A stretch of DNA of 64,000 nt from Helicobacter bilis ATCC 51630. GTDB taxonomy: Bacteria; Campylobacterota; Campylobacteria; Campylobacterales; Helicobacteraceae. The stretch is from NCBI RefSeq assembly GCF_000686565.1, contig NZ_JMKW01000005.1, positions 18,283 to 82,282 of the forward strand, read 5' to 3'. The position numbers were made by a program, and so were the translations under genes. A model generated the notes under the pieces. It did not search any database, was not told the origin of the DNA, and worked only from the letters and a program-made list of their open reading frames with translations. Below are positions 37,467-47,161 of this stretch, in pieces (within the stretch, counting starts at the first letter, position 1; each line of letters begins with the position of its first letter).

Positions 37467-38471
37467 CTAACAACTTTCTTTCTTTGCAAAATACACACCA
37501 ATAAGTATAATGCAAATGCCACATATCTCAAATATACCAAGTTTCTCACCAAGTATAAAAAAGCCCATTAACGCCGCAATTATAGGAGAAAAAAGTAACA
37601 CAAGAGATGAAGTTTGTGTATTGACTTTACCCATGATATAGTTAAAAAAACCCTGCCCAATCACCTGTCCACATAAAGAAATAAGGGCGATTATACCAAA
37701 GTCTTTCATGTCTTTTGGGACTTCAAGGCCCTCAAAAATTAAGGCAAGGACTAAAAGTGTGAGACTTGAGCCAATGCAAGCAAAAAACATAATCTCTAAA
37801 GTCCCATATCGTTTTCTTAGTGAGTAAATCACAGCTAAAAATGAGCTATAACATAGCACGCTTAAAAACGCCATGAAGTCTCCAAAGGGCGTCGCCACGC
37901 TTAATTCGCCCTTGCCACCAATCAAGACAACAATGCCACAAAATGCCACAATTGCCCCGATTAAAAGGCTTTTTCTAAACTTTTCCTTGAAGAAGAAAAT
38001 GCCAATAGGAATGAGAATAAAACATGCAAGAGAGCCAAAAAGATTCACATTTGCCACACTTGTATGCCGCAATGCGATATTAAAAAACAATAAATCAAAG
38101 GCAAAAAAGATTCCCGCAAGCATCATAAAAGCAATATCTTTGAATGGAATTTTAAAGACATTTCTACGCGTATTTGCCATAAGCCAGAAAATGGGCAACG
38201 CCAAGACTATGCGATAGAATCCTAAGTTTATAGGCGACATGTCTGTAAGCTTTACAAGCACACTAGCATAGATTATGAAACTTTCTGCAAGGATTGCAAG
38301 GAGAATAAAAAAGCTAGAATTTCTAGGAATCTTTGGGAGTTTAAATAACTTTTTTTTAGAGATAGAATCTATTGGGCTAGATTCTATATTATTTAAAACT
38401 TGACTTTTATTTATAGAATCTTTAGTATGCTTTTTAGAATCTATTGTAATAGAGACTTGATTATTTGTCAT
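37467..38471 (-). CDS. EamA/DMT-family permease with AGATTCT-rich N-terminal extension
   Basis: A 334-residue drug/metabolite transporter with ten predicted membrane helices from about residue 53 on, in two EamA repeats (NLGFYRIVLALPIFWL and LVLLFSPIIAALMGFFILGE are typical). The first about 50 residues are hydrophilic (DSINK, IESSPIDSISKK) and are coded by a run of AGAATCT/AGATTCT motifs, so this part looks like accreted repeat sequence rather than conserved protein. Substrate unknown. It is monocistronic between sodB and the divergent hemL. Confidence 0.8.
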   Translation of the reverse strand: MTNNQVSITIDSKKHTKDSINKSQVLNNIESSPIDSISKKKLFKLPKIPRNSSFFILLAILAESFIIYASVLVKLTDMSPINLGFYRIVLALPIFWLMANTRRNVFKIPFKDIAFMMLAGIFFAFDLLFFNIALRHTSVANVNLFGSLACFILIPIGIFFFKEKFRKSLLIGAIVAFCGIVVLIGGKGELSVATPFGDFMAFLSVLCYSSFLAVIYSLRKRYGTLEIMFFACIGSSLTLLVLALIFEGLEVPKDMKDFGIIALISLCGQVIGQGFFNYIMGKVNTQTSSLVLLFSPIIAALMGFFILGEKLGIFEICGICIILIGVYFAKKESC

Positions 38472-38641
38472 AGATGAAGTCCTAGAGGTTTAGATTCTAG
38501 AATTATAGGAAAAAATATAGGATATGTAGTCTTTAAATGTTTAATTATGTTGTTTTAGTTTTTTAGAATCTAAGCTTTAATGCGTTAAAAGTTAGAATCT
38601 CTAAATAGCTTGAAAGATTCTATAAAATATTAGATTTTTGT

Positions 38642-38647
38642 TATAAT
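38642..38647 (+). promoter_or_regulatory. -10 box for hemL
   Basis: TATAAT at 38642-38647, preceded by TTTTTGT, about 105 bp upstream of the hemL start. Confidence 0.4.
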
Positions 38648-38752
38648 CACACTTTTATATGTGTGATGTGTTTGGATTAAAGGCTGATTTAAGATGGGCG
38701 TTCTCAATAAACAAGATTCACACAAGTGGTAAGATAATATAAGGATAAAGAT

Positions 38753-40045
38753 ATGCAAACGATTTTACATAGTATCAATGCGTTTAATGAGGCAAAGCAG
38801 GTTATACCCGGTGGGGTGAATTCCCCTGTGCGTGCGTTTGGCAGTGTGGGTGGCACACCGCGATTTATTAAGGAAGGAAAAGGGGCATATATCATTGACG
38901 AGGATAATAACCGCTATATTGACTTTGTGCAAAGCTATGGACCGCTTATCTTAGGACATAGTGATAGTTTCGTAGTAAAAGCCGTGCAAGAAGCGGTAGC
39001 AAAGGGCTTAAGCTATGGCGCACCAACGGAGCTAGAGACAAATCTAGCGAAAGAAATCATAAGTGTATGTGAGGGTGTGGAGAAAATCCGCTTTGTAAAT
39101 AGCGGGACAGAGGCTACTATGAGTGCCTTGCGACTTGCTAGGGCATTTAGCGGGAGAGATGATATTATCAAGTTTGAGGGCTGCTATCATGGGCATAGTG
39201 ATAGTCTGTTGGTAAAAAGTGGGAGTGGGCTTGCAACCTTTGGTAAGACTAGCTCAAAAGGCGTTATACAAGATATTGCAAAACATACGCTTGTAGCAAA
39301 ATATAATGATTTAGATTCTGTAAAAGAGTGCATAAAGCTAAGTGGCAATGTGGGCTGTATTATTATAGAGCCTATTGCTGGTAATATGGGACTTGTGCCC
39401 TCACACAAGGAGTTTTTGCAAGGTTTGCGAGAGCTTTGTGATAAAGAGAATATCGTGTTAATCATTGATGAAGTGATGAGTGGATTTAGGGCGAGTTTGC
39501 AAGGGTCTTATGCGTTTTATGGTGTAAAGGGGGATTTAAGCACTTATGGTAAGGTTATAGGTGGTGGTATGCCGCTTGCTGCATTTGGTGGTAGGGCTGA
39601 TATTATGGATATGCTTTCACCAATTGGTGGCGTGTATCAAGCAGGCACACTAAGTGGGAATCCAATCGCTGTTAGTGCTGGACTTGCTACACTGGCTCTC
39701 ATTAAGCAGGATAAGGGGCTTTATGAGAGATTAGAATCTCTAGCAAATAGACTGGCAAAAGGCTTAGAATCTGCTGCAAAAAAATATGATATTGCCTTAC
39801 AAACTTGTGTTAGAGGCAGTATGATGGGCTTCTTTTTCGCAGAAAATGAAGTGATAGATTGGGATAGTGCGGCAAAGTCTAATACAGAATTTTACGCAAG
39901 ATTCCATGCAAAAATGCTTGAAAAAGGTGTAAATTTCGCACCATCTCAATTTGAGACAAGCTTTATGTGTAAGCCTTTTAATGAGGCAATTATCGATGAA
40001 GTGATTGAAAAAGCAAATGAGAGTTTTAAAGAGCTAAAAGCTTAA
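38753..40045 (+). CDS. hemL: Glutamate-1-semialdehyde 2,1-aminomutase
   Basis: A 430-residue PLP enzyme of haem synthesis that converts glutamate 1-semialdehyde to 5-aminolevulinate. [11 protein letters not shown] near residue 20, [34 protein letters not shown] and the PLP-binding Lys267 in [12 protein letters not shown] are all present. Length is standard. clpP follows after about 65 bp with its own -10 box. Start ATG 38753 is preceded by an AAGGAT sequence. Confidence 0.96.
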   Translation: MQTILHSINAFNEAKQVIPGGVNSPVRAFGSVGGTPRFIKEGKGAYIIDEDNNRYIDFVQSYGPLILGHSDSFVVKAVQEAVAKGLSYGAPTELETNLAKEIISVCEGVEKIRFVNSGTEATMSALRLARAFSGRDDIIKFEGCYHGHSDSLLVKSGSGLATFGKTSSKGVIQDIAKHTLVAKYNDLDSVKECIKLSGNVGCIIIEPIAGNMGLVPSHKEFLQGLRELCDKENIVLIIDEVMSGFRASLQGSYAFYGVKGDLSTYGKVIGGGMPLAAFGGRADIMDMLSPIGGVYQAGTLSGNPIAVSAGLATLALIKQDKGLYERLESLANRLAKGLESAAKKYDIALQTCVRGSMMGFFFAENEVIDWDSAAKSNTEFYARFHAKMLEKGVNFAPSQFETSFMCKPFNEAIIDEVIEKANESFKELKA

Positions 40046-40068
40046 TTGTTTGATTTAGTGTGTTTTTA

Positions 40069-40076
40069 GCTATAAT
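40069..40076 (+). promoter_or_regulatory. Promoter for clpP
   Basis: GCTATAAT at 40069-40076, about 37 bp upstream of the clpP start; AGAGGT precedes the ATG. Confidence 0.5.
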
Positions 40077-40112
40077 AACGACTTTATTTAGAATCTAAAG
40101 AGAGGTAAAGAT

Positions 40113-40703
40113 ATGAATTACATTCCTTATGTTATTGAAAAGACAGGTAGGGGAGAGAGAAGCTATGATATTTATTCTCGTTTATTAAAGGATAGAATCA
40201 TTATGTTAAGCGGTGAAATTGATGATTCTGTATCAAGCTCGATTGTAGCCCAGCTGCTTTTTTTGGAGGCAGAAGATCCGCAAAAAGATGTGTTTTTGTA
40301 TATTAACTCACCCGGTGGTAGCGTTACAAGTGGGTTTAGCATTTATGATACGATGAATTATATCAAGCCAGATATTTGCACTATATGCGTTGGACAGGCG
40401 GCATCTATGGGTGCATTTCTCTTAAGCTGTGGCACAAAAGGCAAACGCTACGCCCTGCCACACGCAAGGATTATGATACACCAGCCTTTAGGTGGAGCTA
40501 GGGGACAGGCAACAGATATTGAGATACAAGCAAAAGAGATTCTAAGGCTAAAAACTATCATTAATGATATTCTAGCTGCAAACACAGGTCAAAGTGTGAA
40601 AAAAATCACACAAGATTGTGAGAGAGATTTTTATATGAGTGCGGACGAGGCACAAAAATATGGCTTAATTGATAGTGTTATGACTCGCTCGAGTAAGAGT
40701 TAG
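40113..40703 (+). CDS. clpP: ATP-dependent Clp protease proteolytic subunit
   Basis: A 196-residue ClpP. The catalytic Ser98 is in GQAASMGAF, His123 in [12 protein letters not shown], and an Asp near 172 completes the triad. It forms the barrel that degrades proteins fed by ClpX or ClpA. The N-terminus ([23 protein letters not shown]) is the usual axial loop. No peptide deformylase gene follows. Confidence 0.97.
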   Translation: MNYIPYVIEKTGRGERSYDIYSRLLKDRIIMLSGEIDDSVSSSIVAQLLFLEAEDPQKDVFLYINSPGGSVTSGFSIYDTMNYIKPDICTICVGQAASMGAFLLSCGTKGKRYALPHARIMIHQPLGGARGQATDIEIQAKEILRLKTIINDILAANTGQSVKKITQDCERDFYMSADEAQKYGLIDSVMTRSSKS

Positions 40704-41002
40704 TTGTAAGGTCAAAATATAAAATTTTATTGTAAAAAAGTATGAAATCTTACAGCAAGAATGTCTAGCAAAGAAGTAAATAGCATATAGAGTCTTGCTT
40801 GATACATAAGGGTTTGAATCTTAGAGTATTTATTTTAAAATGCATATTTTAGTCTTGTGGTAAATGAATTTTGCAACTATTTGCTTTACAATGTTTGCTA
40901 GATTAGATTCTATATTTTACTTACCAACTCTAACTGAAAGCTATTTAGAATCTCTAAAGCATTGGAATTAATTTTTACAATTCATTATATATTACAATCA
41001 CT
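40704..41002. other. Gap between convergent clpP and mfd
   Basis: About 300 A+T-rich bases with AGATTCT/AGAATCT copies but no gene or RNA that I can support. Confidence 0.4.
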
Positions 41003-44000
41003 CTATTTCTTCAACATTCCTATAAGTTCTTTTAGCTTTGTTTTAATCGTATTTAAAATATCATCATCATCTTTTGTTGGGGATTGAAGTGTGATTCTTG
41101 TGTCATCATGCCCTATAAGGCTTATATTATATCCTGCGTTGCTAATAGCCTTAATGCCAAGCTGCAAAGCTAGTGTTTTAATAATAATAATCTCTAAAAA
41201 CTGCAAACTATATATATCAAGCTTACCAAATCTCTGTTCTATCTCGCCCTCAATCTCACGCACTTCAAACTCACTCTTAACCTGTGATAAACGCCGATAT
41301 AAATCAAGTCGCATACGCTCACTTGAGACTAAACTCTCATTTAAAAACGCAGAAACAGATAGCTTAATATCTACCTTTTGTTCTTGCTGCTCGTTTTGCA
41401 AAAGGCTTTGCAAGGTATCTTCTAGCATACGCACATACATGCCAAAGCCTACTTGCTTGATATGTCCGCTTTGTGCCTCGCCAAGCAGATTCCCACCGCC
41501 TCTAATCTCTAAGTCATGATACGCAAGGGCTGCCCCACTCCCAAGATATGAGTTTTTCTCCAAAGAAAGCAGTCTTTTTGCTGCATCTTGCGTGATATTT
41601 TCACTTGTTAAAAGATAGCAAAAGCCTATGTGTTTGCCCCTGCCTACTCTGCCTCTTAGCTGGTGCAAGTCTGCTATGCCAAAATTATGTGCATCATCAA
41701 TTATAATCGTATTTGCATTTGGGAGATGAATGCCAGATTCTACAATGGAGGTGCAAAGCAGTAAATCATACTCTTTTTTTAAGAAGGCAAGCATGCCTTT
41801 TTCTGTGTCTTTTGGGTTTATCTGTGAATGCAATATTAAGATTCTAAGCTGTGGTAATAAATCATGCAAATAGCTTTGTATTGTGTTAATCTTTGCTATG
41901 TTATTAAAGATATAAAAGACTTGTCCGCCTCTTCTTAACTCTCTTAAAATTACTTCCTTAATGAGAGAGTCTTGCTTGACTTTTACAAAGGTTTTACTCT
42001 CTTGTTTGAAAAATGGCGGGGTTTTTAGCTCACTGATTGATTTTAGTTTAGAATAAGCCATATTTAATGTGCGAGGGATTGGGGTTGCAGACATGGATAG
42101 AATATGTGTTGTAAGGCTTTTTTGCTTTAAAAGCTCTTTTTGTTTTACGCCAAATTTATGCTCTTCATCAATCACCATTAGCCCAAGATTCTCTATCTCA
42201 AGGTTAAAGAGTGAATGCGTGCCGATTATAATCTGTATATTGTCTTTAAAGTTTTCTTGTATAGCCCTTTTTTGTGTTGCGGTTGTGAATCTATCTATTT
42301 TTGCAATATAGAGAATCTTACCATTAGGCAATTTTGTATTATGCAGTCTTTCTTTAAAGCTTTCAAAATGCTGATTACAAAGCAGGGTTGTAGGCACTAG
42401 CACAATGCTATTAAAATCATTTAATGCACTAGCAAAGCAAAGACTCATAGCAACCTCTGTTTTCCCAAAGCCTACATCGCCATTTAACAATCTATCCATA
42501 ATCATGCCACTTTTTAAGTCTTTAAGGCTTTCTTGTATCGCATGGGTTTGGTCTGGTGTGAGTGTAAAGCCCCTGCTAGATTCAAAGGCATTAAATGCGG
42601 TGATTTGGTCTGGTGTCTCAAGCTCTATTTTTACGCCTTTAGCTAGAGTTCTTTGAGCTTGCAAGCGTATGATTTCATTCGCAATAGCAAATAGCTTTTC
42701 TTTTATAGAATCTTTTAGTTTCAAAAAGCTTGATTTCCCAAGTTTATCTATCCTTACAACTGAATCATACGCACTATATTGCTCTATCATATTGAGATTT
42801 TCAACAGGCAAAAGCAGTCTATCATCATTTGCATAAATAATGCTTATGAAGTCTTTCAAGCCGCCCATAATGCTTACTTGCTTTATAGCTTCAAAGATTC
42901 CAATGCCATATTCACTATGCACGACATAAGCGCCAACTTTTAGCGCGTCTAGCTCTAGCTTTACCTTTCTTTTACGCATTATTTGTGGTTTTTGCAGGCT
43001 TAAAAATAGCTTTTCATTAGAAGTAATATTAAGATAAAAGGGGGTGATTATTTGCTTTGTTTTTATCGATAAAGATTCTAGATTATAGCTTTTTAGCATG
43101 GCATTTGTAGGGCTAAATATTGTTATATCTTTATTGCTATTTAGCTTTAGTGTATTATGTATTTGTGATAGCTTTAGCGGCTCAAGGTCTCTAAAATTTA
43201 TAGAATCTTGTAAGATATAAAACTCTGTATTAGTTTCTGGCAATACTTCTGGCATGACAAACTCAAGGTTTAAAAGATACTCGCTTAATGCCTTTGGTGT
43301 GAAAATATGGCTATAAGTTTTTAGAAAATCAAGTCCGCCAATGTCCTTTAAAAACCAGAATCCAAGTGAGTTTATACTACACTCTAGCGTATTATCTAAC
43401 TCTTTTATACGAGATTCTAAGAGTGTGTGCTGGGATTCATCGAGACTAAAGATAGCGGGGTATATCTTTAGATTCTCTATCATTTCATTTTGACTTAATT
43501 GTGTCTCATGATTGAAAAAATTAATCTCTTCAATCTCTGTGTCAAATAGGCTTATTCTCACAGGAAACTCAAAGCTAGGGATAAAAATATCAATTATGTC
43601 TCCGCGATGTGAAAACTCGCCCTGCATCTCAACAATCTCTACATGCTCGTAGCCATAATGAATGAGTTTTGCTATAAAATCTTTCACAACGATATTTTCA
43701 CTCTTTCGCACACAAAAGCTGTGTAATAACTCTTTGCTTGGCATGAATGCCATGAGTGTATGTGGTGGGCTTATTAGAATCTGTTTGCAATCATTCTCAT
43801 ACCATAGGGCAAGCTTTGCAAAAAGCTCATGAAACTCTTCATAAAAACTTTGCGTGCTATCAAATGGGCTAAGTCTAATATCTGGCAGGACAATTGGAAG
43901 TGTGCTTTCTTTTACTTCCTTTTTTGTTTTCTGCATGGAAGTTAGATTTAAGGTAGCACATAGGGCTTCTTTTGCTAATAGAATCTCTTCGCTAGAGCAG

Positions 44001-44410
44001 ATTAAAATTTGTGGTGTATTTTTATTTTTCGTGTGATTTGTGAGAGTTTGATTGAGTGATGAAATCTTTGTGCGAGTTAGGATTTCTGTTAAATGTTTTG
44101 GAGACTTACTAGATTCTAGAATCTTGCCATTTTGGGACAAAGTCGAAATATCTTTTTTAGAATCTTTTGTAGATTCTAGATTTTTAGATACTTCGCCTAA
44201 AGACTCAGTATGACAAATATTAGAATCTTTTGAAAGATTAAGTAGCAATTGGATATAGCTATTATCTTTGTTTGTGTGATTTGTGCTTATAGCTGATTTG
44301 ATTTGGGTTTGCAAAATATCACAAGCGATTAAATCTTGCAAACTGCATTGTATATACTCGGGGGCTTCTTTTATAAAAGTCTCATAAATAGCACTTTGAA
44401 TCTTAAACAT
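41003..44410 (-). CDS. mfd: Transcription-repair coupling factor Mfd with repeat insertion
   Basis: A 1135-residue Mfd (around 1000 in H. pylori). UvrB-like N-terminal parts (VLPDIRLSPFDSTQSFYEE), the RNA polymerase-interacting domain (LKVGAYVVHSEYGIGIFEAI), the helicase core (Walker A GDVGFGKTE, box DEEH, LSMSATPIPRTLNMA), the RG-motif RGRVGRGKHIGFCYLL and the C-terminal domain are in order. It removes stalled polymerase and recruits UvrA. Residues of about 35-125 are Ser/Lys/Asn-rich and coded by AGATTCT motifs and a family A palindrome, accounting for most of the excess length. A minus-strand -10 box lies at 44444-44449. Confidence 0.95.
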   Translation of the reverse strand: MFKIQSAIYETFIKEAPEYIQCSLQDLIACDILQTQIKSAISTNHTNKDNSYIQLLLNLSKDSNICHTESLGEVSKNLESTKDSKKDISTLSQNGKILESSKSPKHLTEILTRTKISSLNQTLTNHTKNKNTPQILICSSEEILLAKEALCATLNLTSMQKTKKEVKESTLPIVLPDIRLSPFDSTQSFYEEFHELFAKLALWYENDCKQILISPPHTLMAFMPSKELLHSFCVRKSENIVVKDFIAKLIHYGYEHVEIVEMQGEFSHRGDIIDIFIPSFEFPVRISLFDTEIEEINFFNHETQLSQNEMIENLKIYPAIFSLDESQHTLLESRIKELDNTLECSINSLGFWFLKDIGGLDFLKTYSHIFTPKALSEYLLNLEFVMPEVLPETNTEFYILQDSINFRDLEPLKLSQIHNTLKLNSNKDITIFSPTNAMLKSYNLESLSIKTKQIITPFYLNITSNEKLFLSLQKPQIMRKRKVKLELDALKVGAYVVHSEYGIGIFEAIKQVSIMGGLKDFISIIYANDDRLLLPVENLNMIEQYSAYDSVVRIDKLGKSSFLKLKDSIKEKLFAIANEIIRLQAQRTLAKGVKIELETPDQITAFNAFESSRGFTLTPDQTHAIQESLKDLKSGMIMDRLLNGDVGFGKTEVAMSLCFASALNDFNSIVLVPTTLLCNQHFESFKERLHNTKLPNGKILYIAKIDRFTTATQKRAIQENFKDNIQIIIGTHSLFNLEIENLGLMVIDEEHKFGVKQKELLKQKSLTTHILSMSATPIPRTLNMAYSKLKSISELKTPPFFKQESKTFVKVKQDSLIKEVILRELRRGGQVFYIFNNIAKINTIQSYLHDLLPQLRILILHSQINPKDTEKGMLAFLKKEYDLLLCTSIVESGIHLPNANTIIIDDAHNFGIADLHQLRGRVGRGKHIGFCYLLTSENITQDAAKRLLSLEKNSYLGSGAALAYHDLEIRGGGNLLGEAQSGHIKQVGFGMYVRMLEDTLQSLLQNEQQEQKVDIKLSVSAFLNESLVSSERMRLDLYRRLSQVKSEFEVREIEGEIEQRFGKLDIYSLQFLEIIIIKTLALQLGIKAISNAGYNISLIGHDDTRITLQSPTKDDDDILNTIKTKLKELIGMLKK
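44144..44216. repeat. Family A palindrome inside mfd
   Basis: CGAAATATCT (44144-44153) pairs with AGATACTTCG (44186-44195) with one mismatch. It is followed by CCTAAAGACTCAGTATGACAA, the same outer arm as the intergenic copy at 60598-60625 with small changes. It is read in frame within the Mfd N-terminal extension. Confidence 0.6.
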
Positions 44411-44535
44411 ATAATAACCAAATAAGTGATATAAAAAGTTTGAATTATACTGAAAAATTAAAGATTTATAGTATTACCTAAAATATTAGTATTCACAACA
44501 AGCTAAAAGCCATATAGAAATATTATCAACACAAA

Positions 44536-46350
44536 TCAAAAATACCATGCAATTCCTGTGTTATATTGTAAAAGCTCTGTTGCCTCGTATGGAATCTTAC
44601 TTGTTTGTAGTAGGGTATGATAATATTTAGATGCTATAAAAATGTCAATATTTTTTAGCACCGCCATGCCAAAATACACATAAAGCATGCCATCATATCC
44701 ACGATTATTACCCATAAAATCATAAAAATATGTGTAATTAAAAATGCCTTTAAAATCATAATCATGCCATCTAAAACTTGTAATAACGCCACTCTCAAAT
44801 CCCATATACACATTATGTATAACTTCATAACGATAGCCTATTCTTGGCAGTATATACCATCTTGTATGTTTTGTGTATTTGCCAATGCCAAGCCCAAACT
44901 CAATAGTAGGCATAATATGCGAACTCGTATTTGCTACTGCAAGAAAGCCACCATTATCGTTTGGCTGATAGAGATTACTCTCAAAAGAGATATTCATAAG
45001 CTTTGAAAAACTGCGAGTTTGTGCTATATCAAGCACAGATTTCAAACGCAATAATTCAAGCTTATTAATATAAGGTTGCAATGTTATAGAATCTAATCCA
45101 ACACTAAATGCTGCTAGTTTTGCCTCCATAAATTCCTTATAAGCAGTATCCGCGTTGCGACCATCAATATATATGGGATTAAACTCGATTTGTAAATGAT
45201 GATTTGTAGGTGTTACAAATGGCGTAAAACCCGCATAAGAAAATGATAGGCGAGAGTTTTTCTTTGTATCAAGCACATTATTTTCTCCATGTCTCTTAAC
45301 AAATTCTTGCTTTTTTTCTGGCAGGGTAATATCTTGCTGTGTGATTAATCCTTGTTTATGTAGTAGTGAGAGATATTCTGTAGGTGTTTGCAATATCTTT
45401 TTACTGCGAATATCAAACGCTCTATTTGCTACCCCAAGAATCTTACGCATAGCAGTATTGCAATTATAAGTGATAAATTTATAATGTATTTCTTTATCTT
45501 TTAGCTCCCATAAATGCTGCTGCAACAACCGCTTTTGATATGTATTGAGTAGCAATTTAAATCTATATAATGTGCGTTTTTCATCATCTAAATATTCACT
45601 TCTTGCACTTTTTGCAGGCATAAGCACGACATGACCCCTTACACCACCGATAAATACGCGTATGTAGTTAATGGGATTAAAACCTAAATTTGTAGTGGCA
45701 AAAAAGCTAATTGTATATGCCCTGTCTGCATGAAAAGATTCTTGTGTGCTAAGATAGATATGCCCCATTGCACTATTTGGATTAATATCACTCTCACCCG
45801 CAAACTCTAATGATATAAAATCAAAACTTGCACGATTATAAAATGTCCGCAAACCAATACATTTCTTTGTGTCAATATAATCTAATAGCCGCTTTCTCTC
45901 TATCCCTTGAAGTTGTGTAGCAATAAAATTTAGTCTAGCTGGATATTGACAGATAAGGCTTTTATCATCATTATAGCTTTGATTTTTTACTCGATTCAGT
46001 GCGTGTAATTCCTCAAGCAATATGCTATAAATAAAGGCGTTGTATTCTGCTAGTGGGTTAATGTAGCCTTTTGGACTTATAAAAAAGCGTGACTTTTTAT
46101 TAATAAGTGATTTATTATTTTCATAATGCAGTAGTGAATGCCACTGCTTTGCTTCTGCAATATCTTTGTGCTTTGCAAGTGAAGTATAGATAGTATAAAT
46201 TTGTCGTGCTTTATTTTGTGAATCTAAAAATGATACAGATTTTATATGTTTAGATATGTTAGATTCTGTCGTTAAAGTATCCGCATAACAAATCATAGAA
46301 GATATTAGGGATATTAAAAACATAAAGCGTATAGACAGGGAAAATTGCAA
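44536..46350 (-). CDS. DUF4105 periplasmic/outer membrane protein
   Basis: A 604-residue exported protein with signal peptide (residues 1-23, ending CYADTL). The middle holds a DUF4105 (Lnb-type) domain: FAGESDINPNSAMGHIYLS, GVRGHVVLMPAKS and YKFITYNCNTAMRKIL, with a Cys/His arrangement suggesting a papain-like or acyltransferase active site (His in GHIYLS and GHV, Cys in NCNT). The last 200 residues look like beta-strands ending TGIAWYF, a possible outer membrane barrel. Function in Helicobacter is unknown to me. Confidence 0.7.
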   Translation of the reverse strand: MQFSLSIRFMFLISLISSMICYADTLTTESNISKHIKSVSFLDSQNKARQIYTIYTSLAKHKDIAEAKQWHSLLHYENNKSLINKKSRFFISPKGYINPLAEYNAFIYSILLEELHALNRVKNQSYNDDKSLICQYPARLNFIATQLQGIERKRLLDYIDTKKCIGLRTFYNRASFDFISLEFAGESDINPNSAMGHIYLSTQESFHADRAYTISFFATTNLGFNPINYIRVFIGGVRGHVVLMPAKSARSEYLDDEKRTLYRFKLLLNTYQKRLLQQHLWELKDKEIHYKFITYNCNTAMRKILGVANRAFDIRSKKILQTPTEYLSLLHKQGLITQQDITLPEKKQEFVKRHGENNVLDTKKNSRLSFSYAGFTPFVTPTNHHLQIEFNPIYIDGRNADTAYKEFMEAKLAAFSVGLDSITLQPYINKLELLRLKSVLDIAQTRSFSKLMNISFESNLYQPNDNGGFLAVANTSSHIMPTIEFGLGIGKYTKHTRWYILPRIGYRYEVIHNVYMGFESGVITSFRWHDYDFKGIFNYTYFYDFMGNNRGYDGMLYVYFGMAVLKNIDIFIASKYYHTLLQTSKIPYEATELLQYNTGIAWYF

Positions 46351-46454
46351 TGCTAATAATCCTATAACTTCATGGTTTTAAAACTCTAAAACTTGTAACT
46401 ACACATAATCTCATAACTTTATAAACATGCTAAAATCTTAACTACACGCTAAAC

Positions 46455-47028
46455 TTATTTTTTAGACTTTTGCTTTTTAGTATCTGTTGTTTTAGCTTTA
46501 TCTTGTGCTTTATCGTCTTTTTGCTTAGCTTCTTGCTTGTTTTCTTCTTTAGCCTTTTTATTTTGCTTAGATTCTGTGCTTTCTTTAGATTCTGTAACTT
46601 TTGGTTTAGCAGGTGGTGTGCAGTTTGGCTTTTTTGTTACTGGGACAACGAAGTTTGGATCATTAAACTGCCACATACCACCAGAAATCGCATCTGTTGT
46701 AGAGCCAAAAAAGCCACCAGAAAAGATATTAATCCAAAATACGCCACTAACCTTACCTTTTCCAGAAATAGAATAATTTGTAGTTTCAAAGCAAGGATTA
46801 TCTTCTTCTAAAACCCTAATATCAGCACCCTTTTTACGACTAACCGCTATATCTTTAGCAGGGATTGTTACCTTTTTACCATCAACTCTAGCAACAACTT
46901 GCTGTCCCGTGCTAGTGCTTATTGAAATCTTTTGCTTTGTGCCATTTGTAATTGTGCCACAACCAGTAATTAATAATAAACTAAGGGCAAGACCCCCCCC
47001 CCCCCCATAACTGAATATTCTTTAACAT
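46455..47028 (-). CDS. Lipoprotein, phase-variable by poly-G tract in its signal peptide (off as assembled)
   Basis: ATG 47028 follows AAGGAG by six bases and begins MLKNIQLW, then runs into 14 G. With 14 G the frame stops four codons after the tract (SCP, stop). With 13 or 16 G it continues GLALSLLLITGC, a lipoprotein signal with lipobox Cys, and stays open for about 190 residues. The body has KGADIRVLEEDNPCFETT, FSGGFFGSTTDAISGG and a C-terminal Lys/Gln/Thr/Asp-rich tail (KTTDTKKQKSKK). This resembles small Helicobacter lipoproteins of unknown role. The 222-bp frame at its end is only the tail of this gene. Confidence 0.8.
46993..47006. repeat. C14/G14 contingency tract in lipoprotein signal peptide
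   Basis: Fourteen C on the plus strand inside codons 8-13 of the lipoprotein gene. Lengths of 13 or 16 place the hydrophobic core and lipobox in frame; 14 does not. Confidence 0.9.
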
Positions 47029-47161
47029 AGAAAGCTCCTTAAAAAAATGATAATAAATTCGCATTGTATCATTATGAAAATGTAAATGGTAAGATAACAA
47101 AACTAAAATCGCATATTTTATTTTTTATGTTACAAAAATATACACATTATATTATCTAACA

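Noticed and set aside
46455..46676. Independent small gene of 73 codons
   Set aside because: It is the tail of the tract-containing lipoprotein gene; the frame is open upstream to the poly-G tract.
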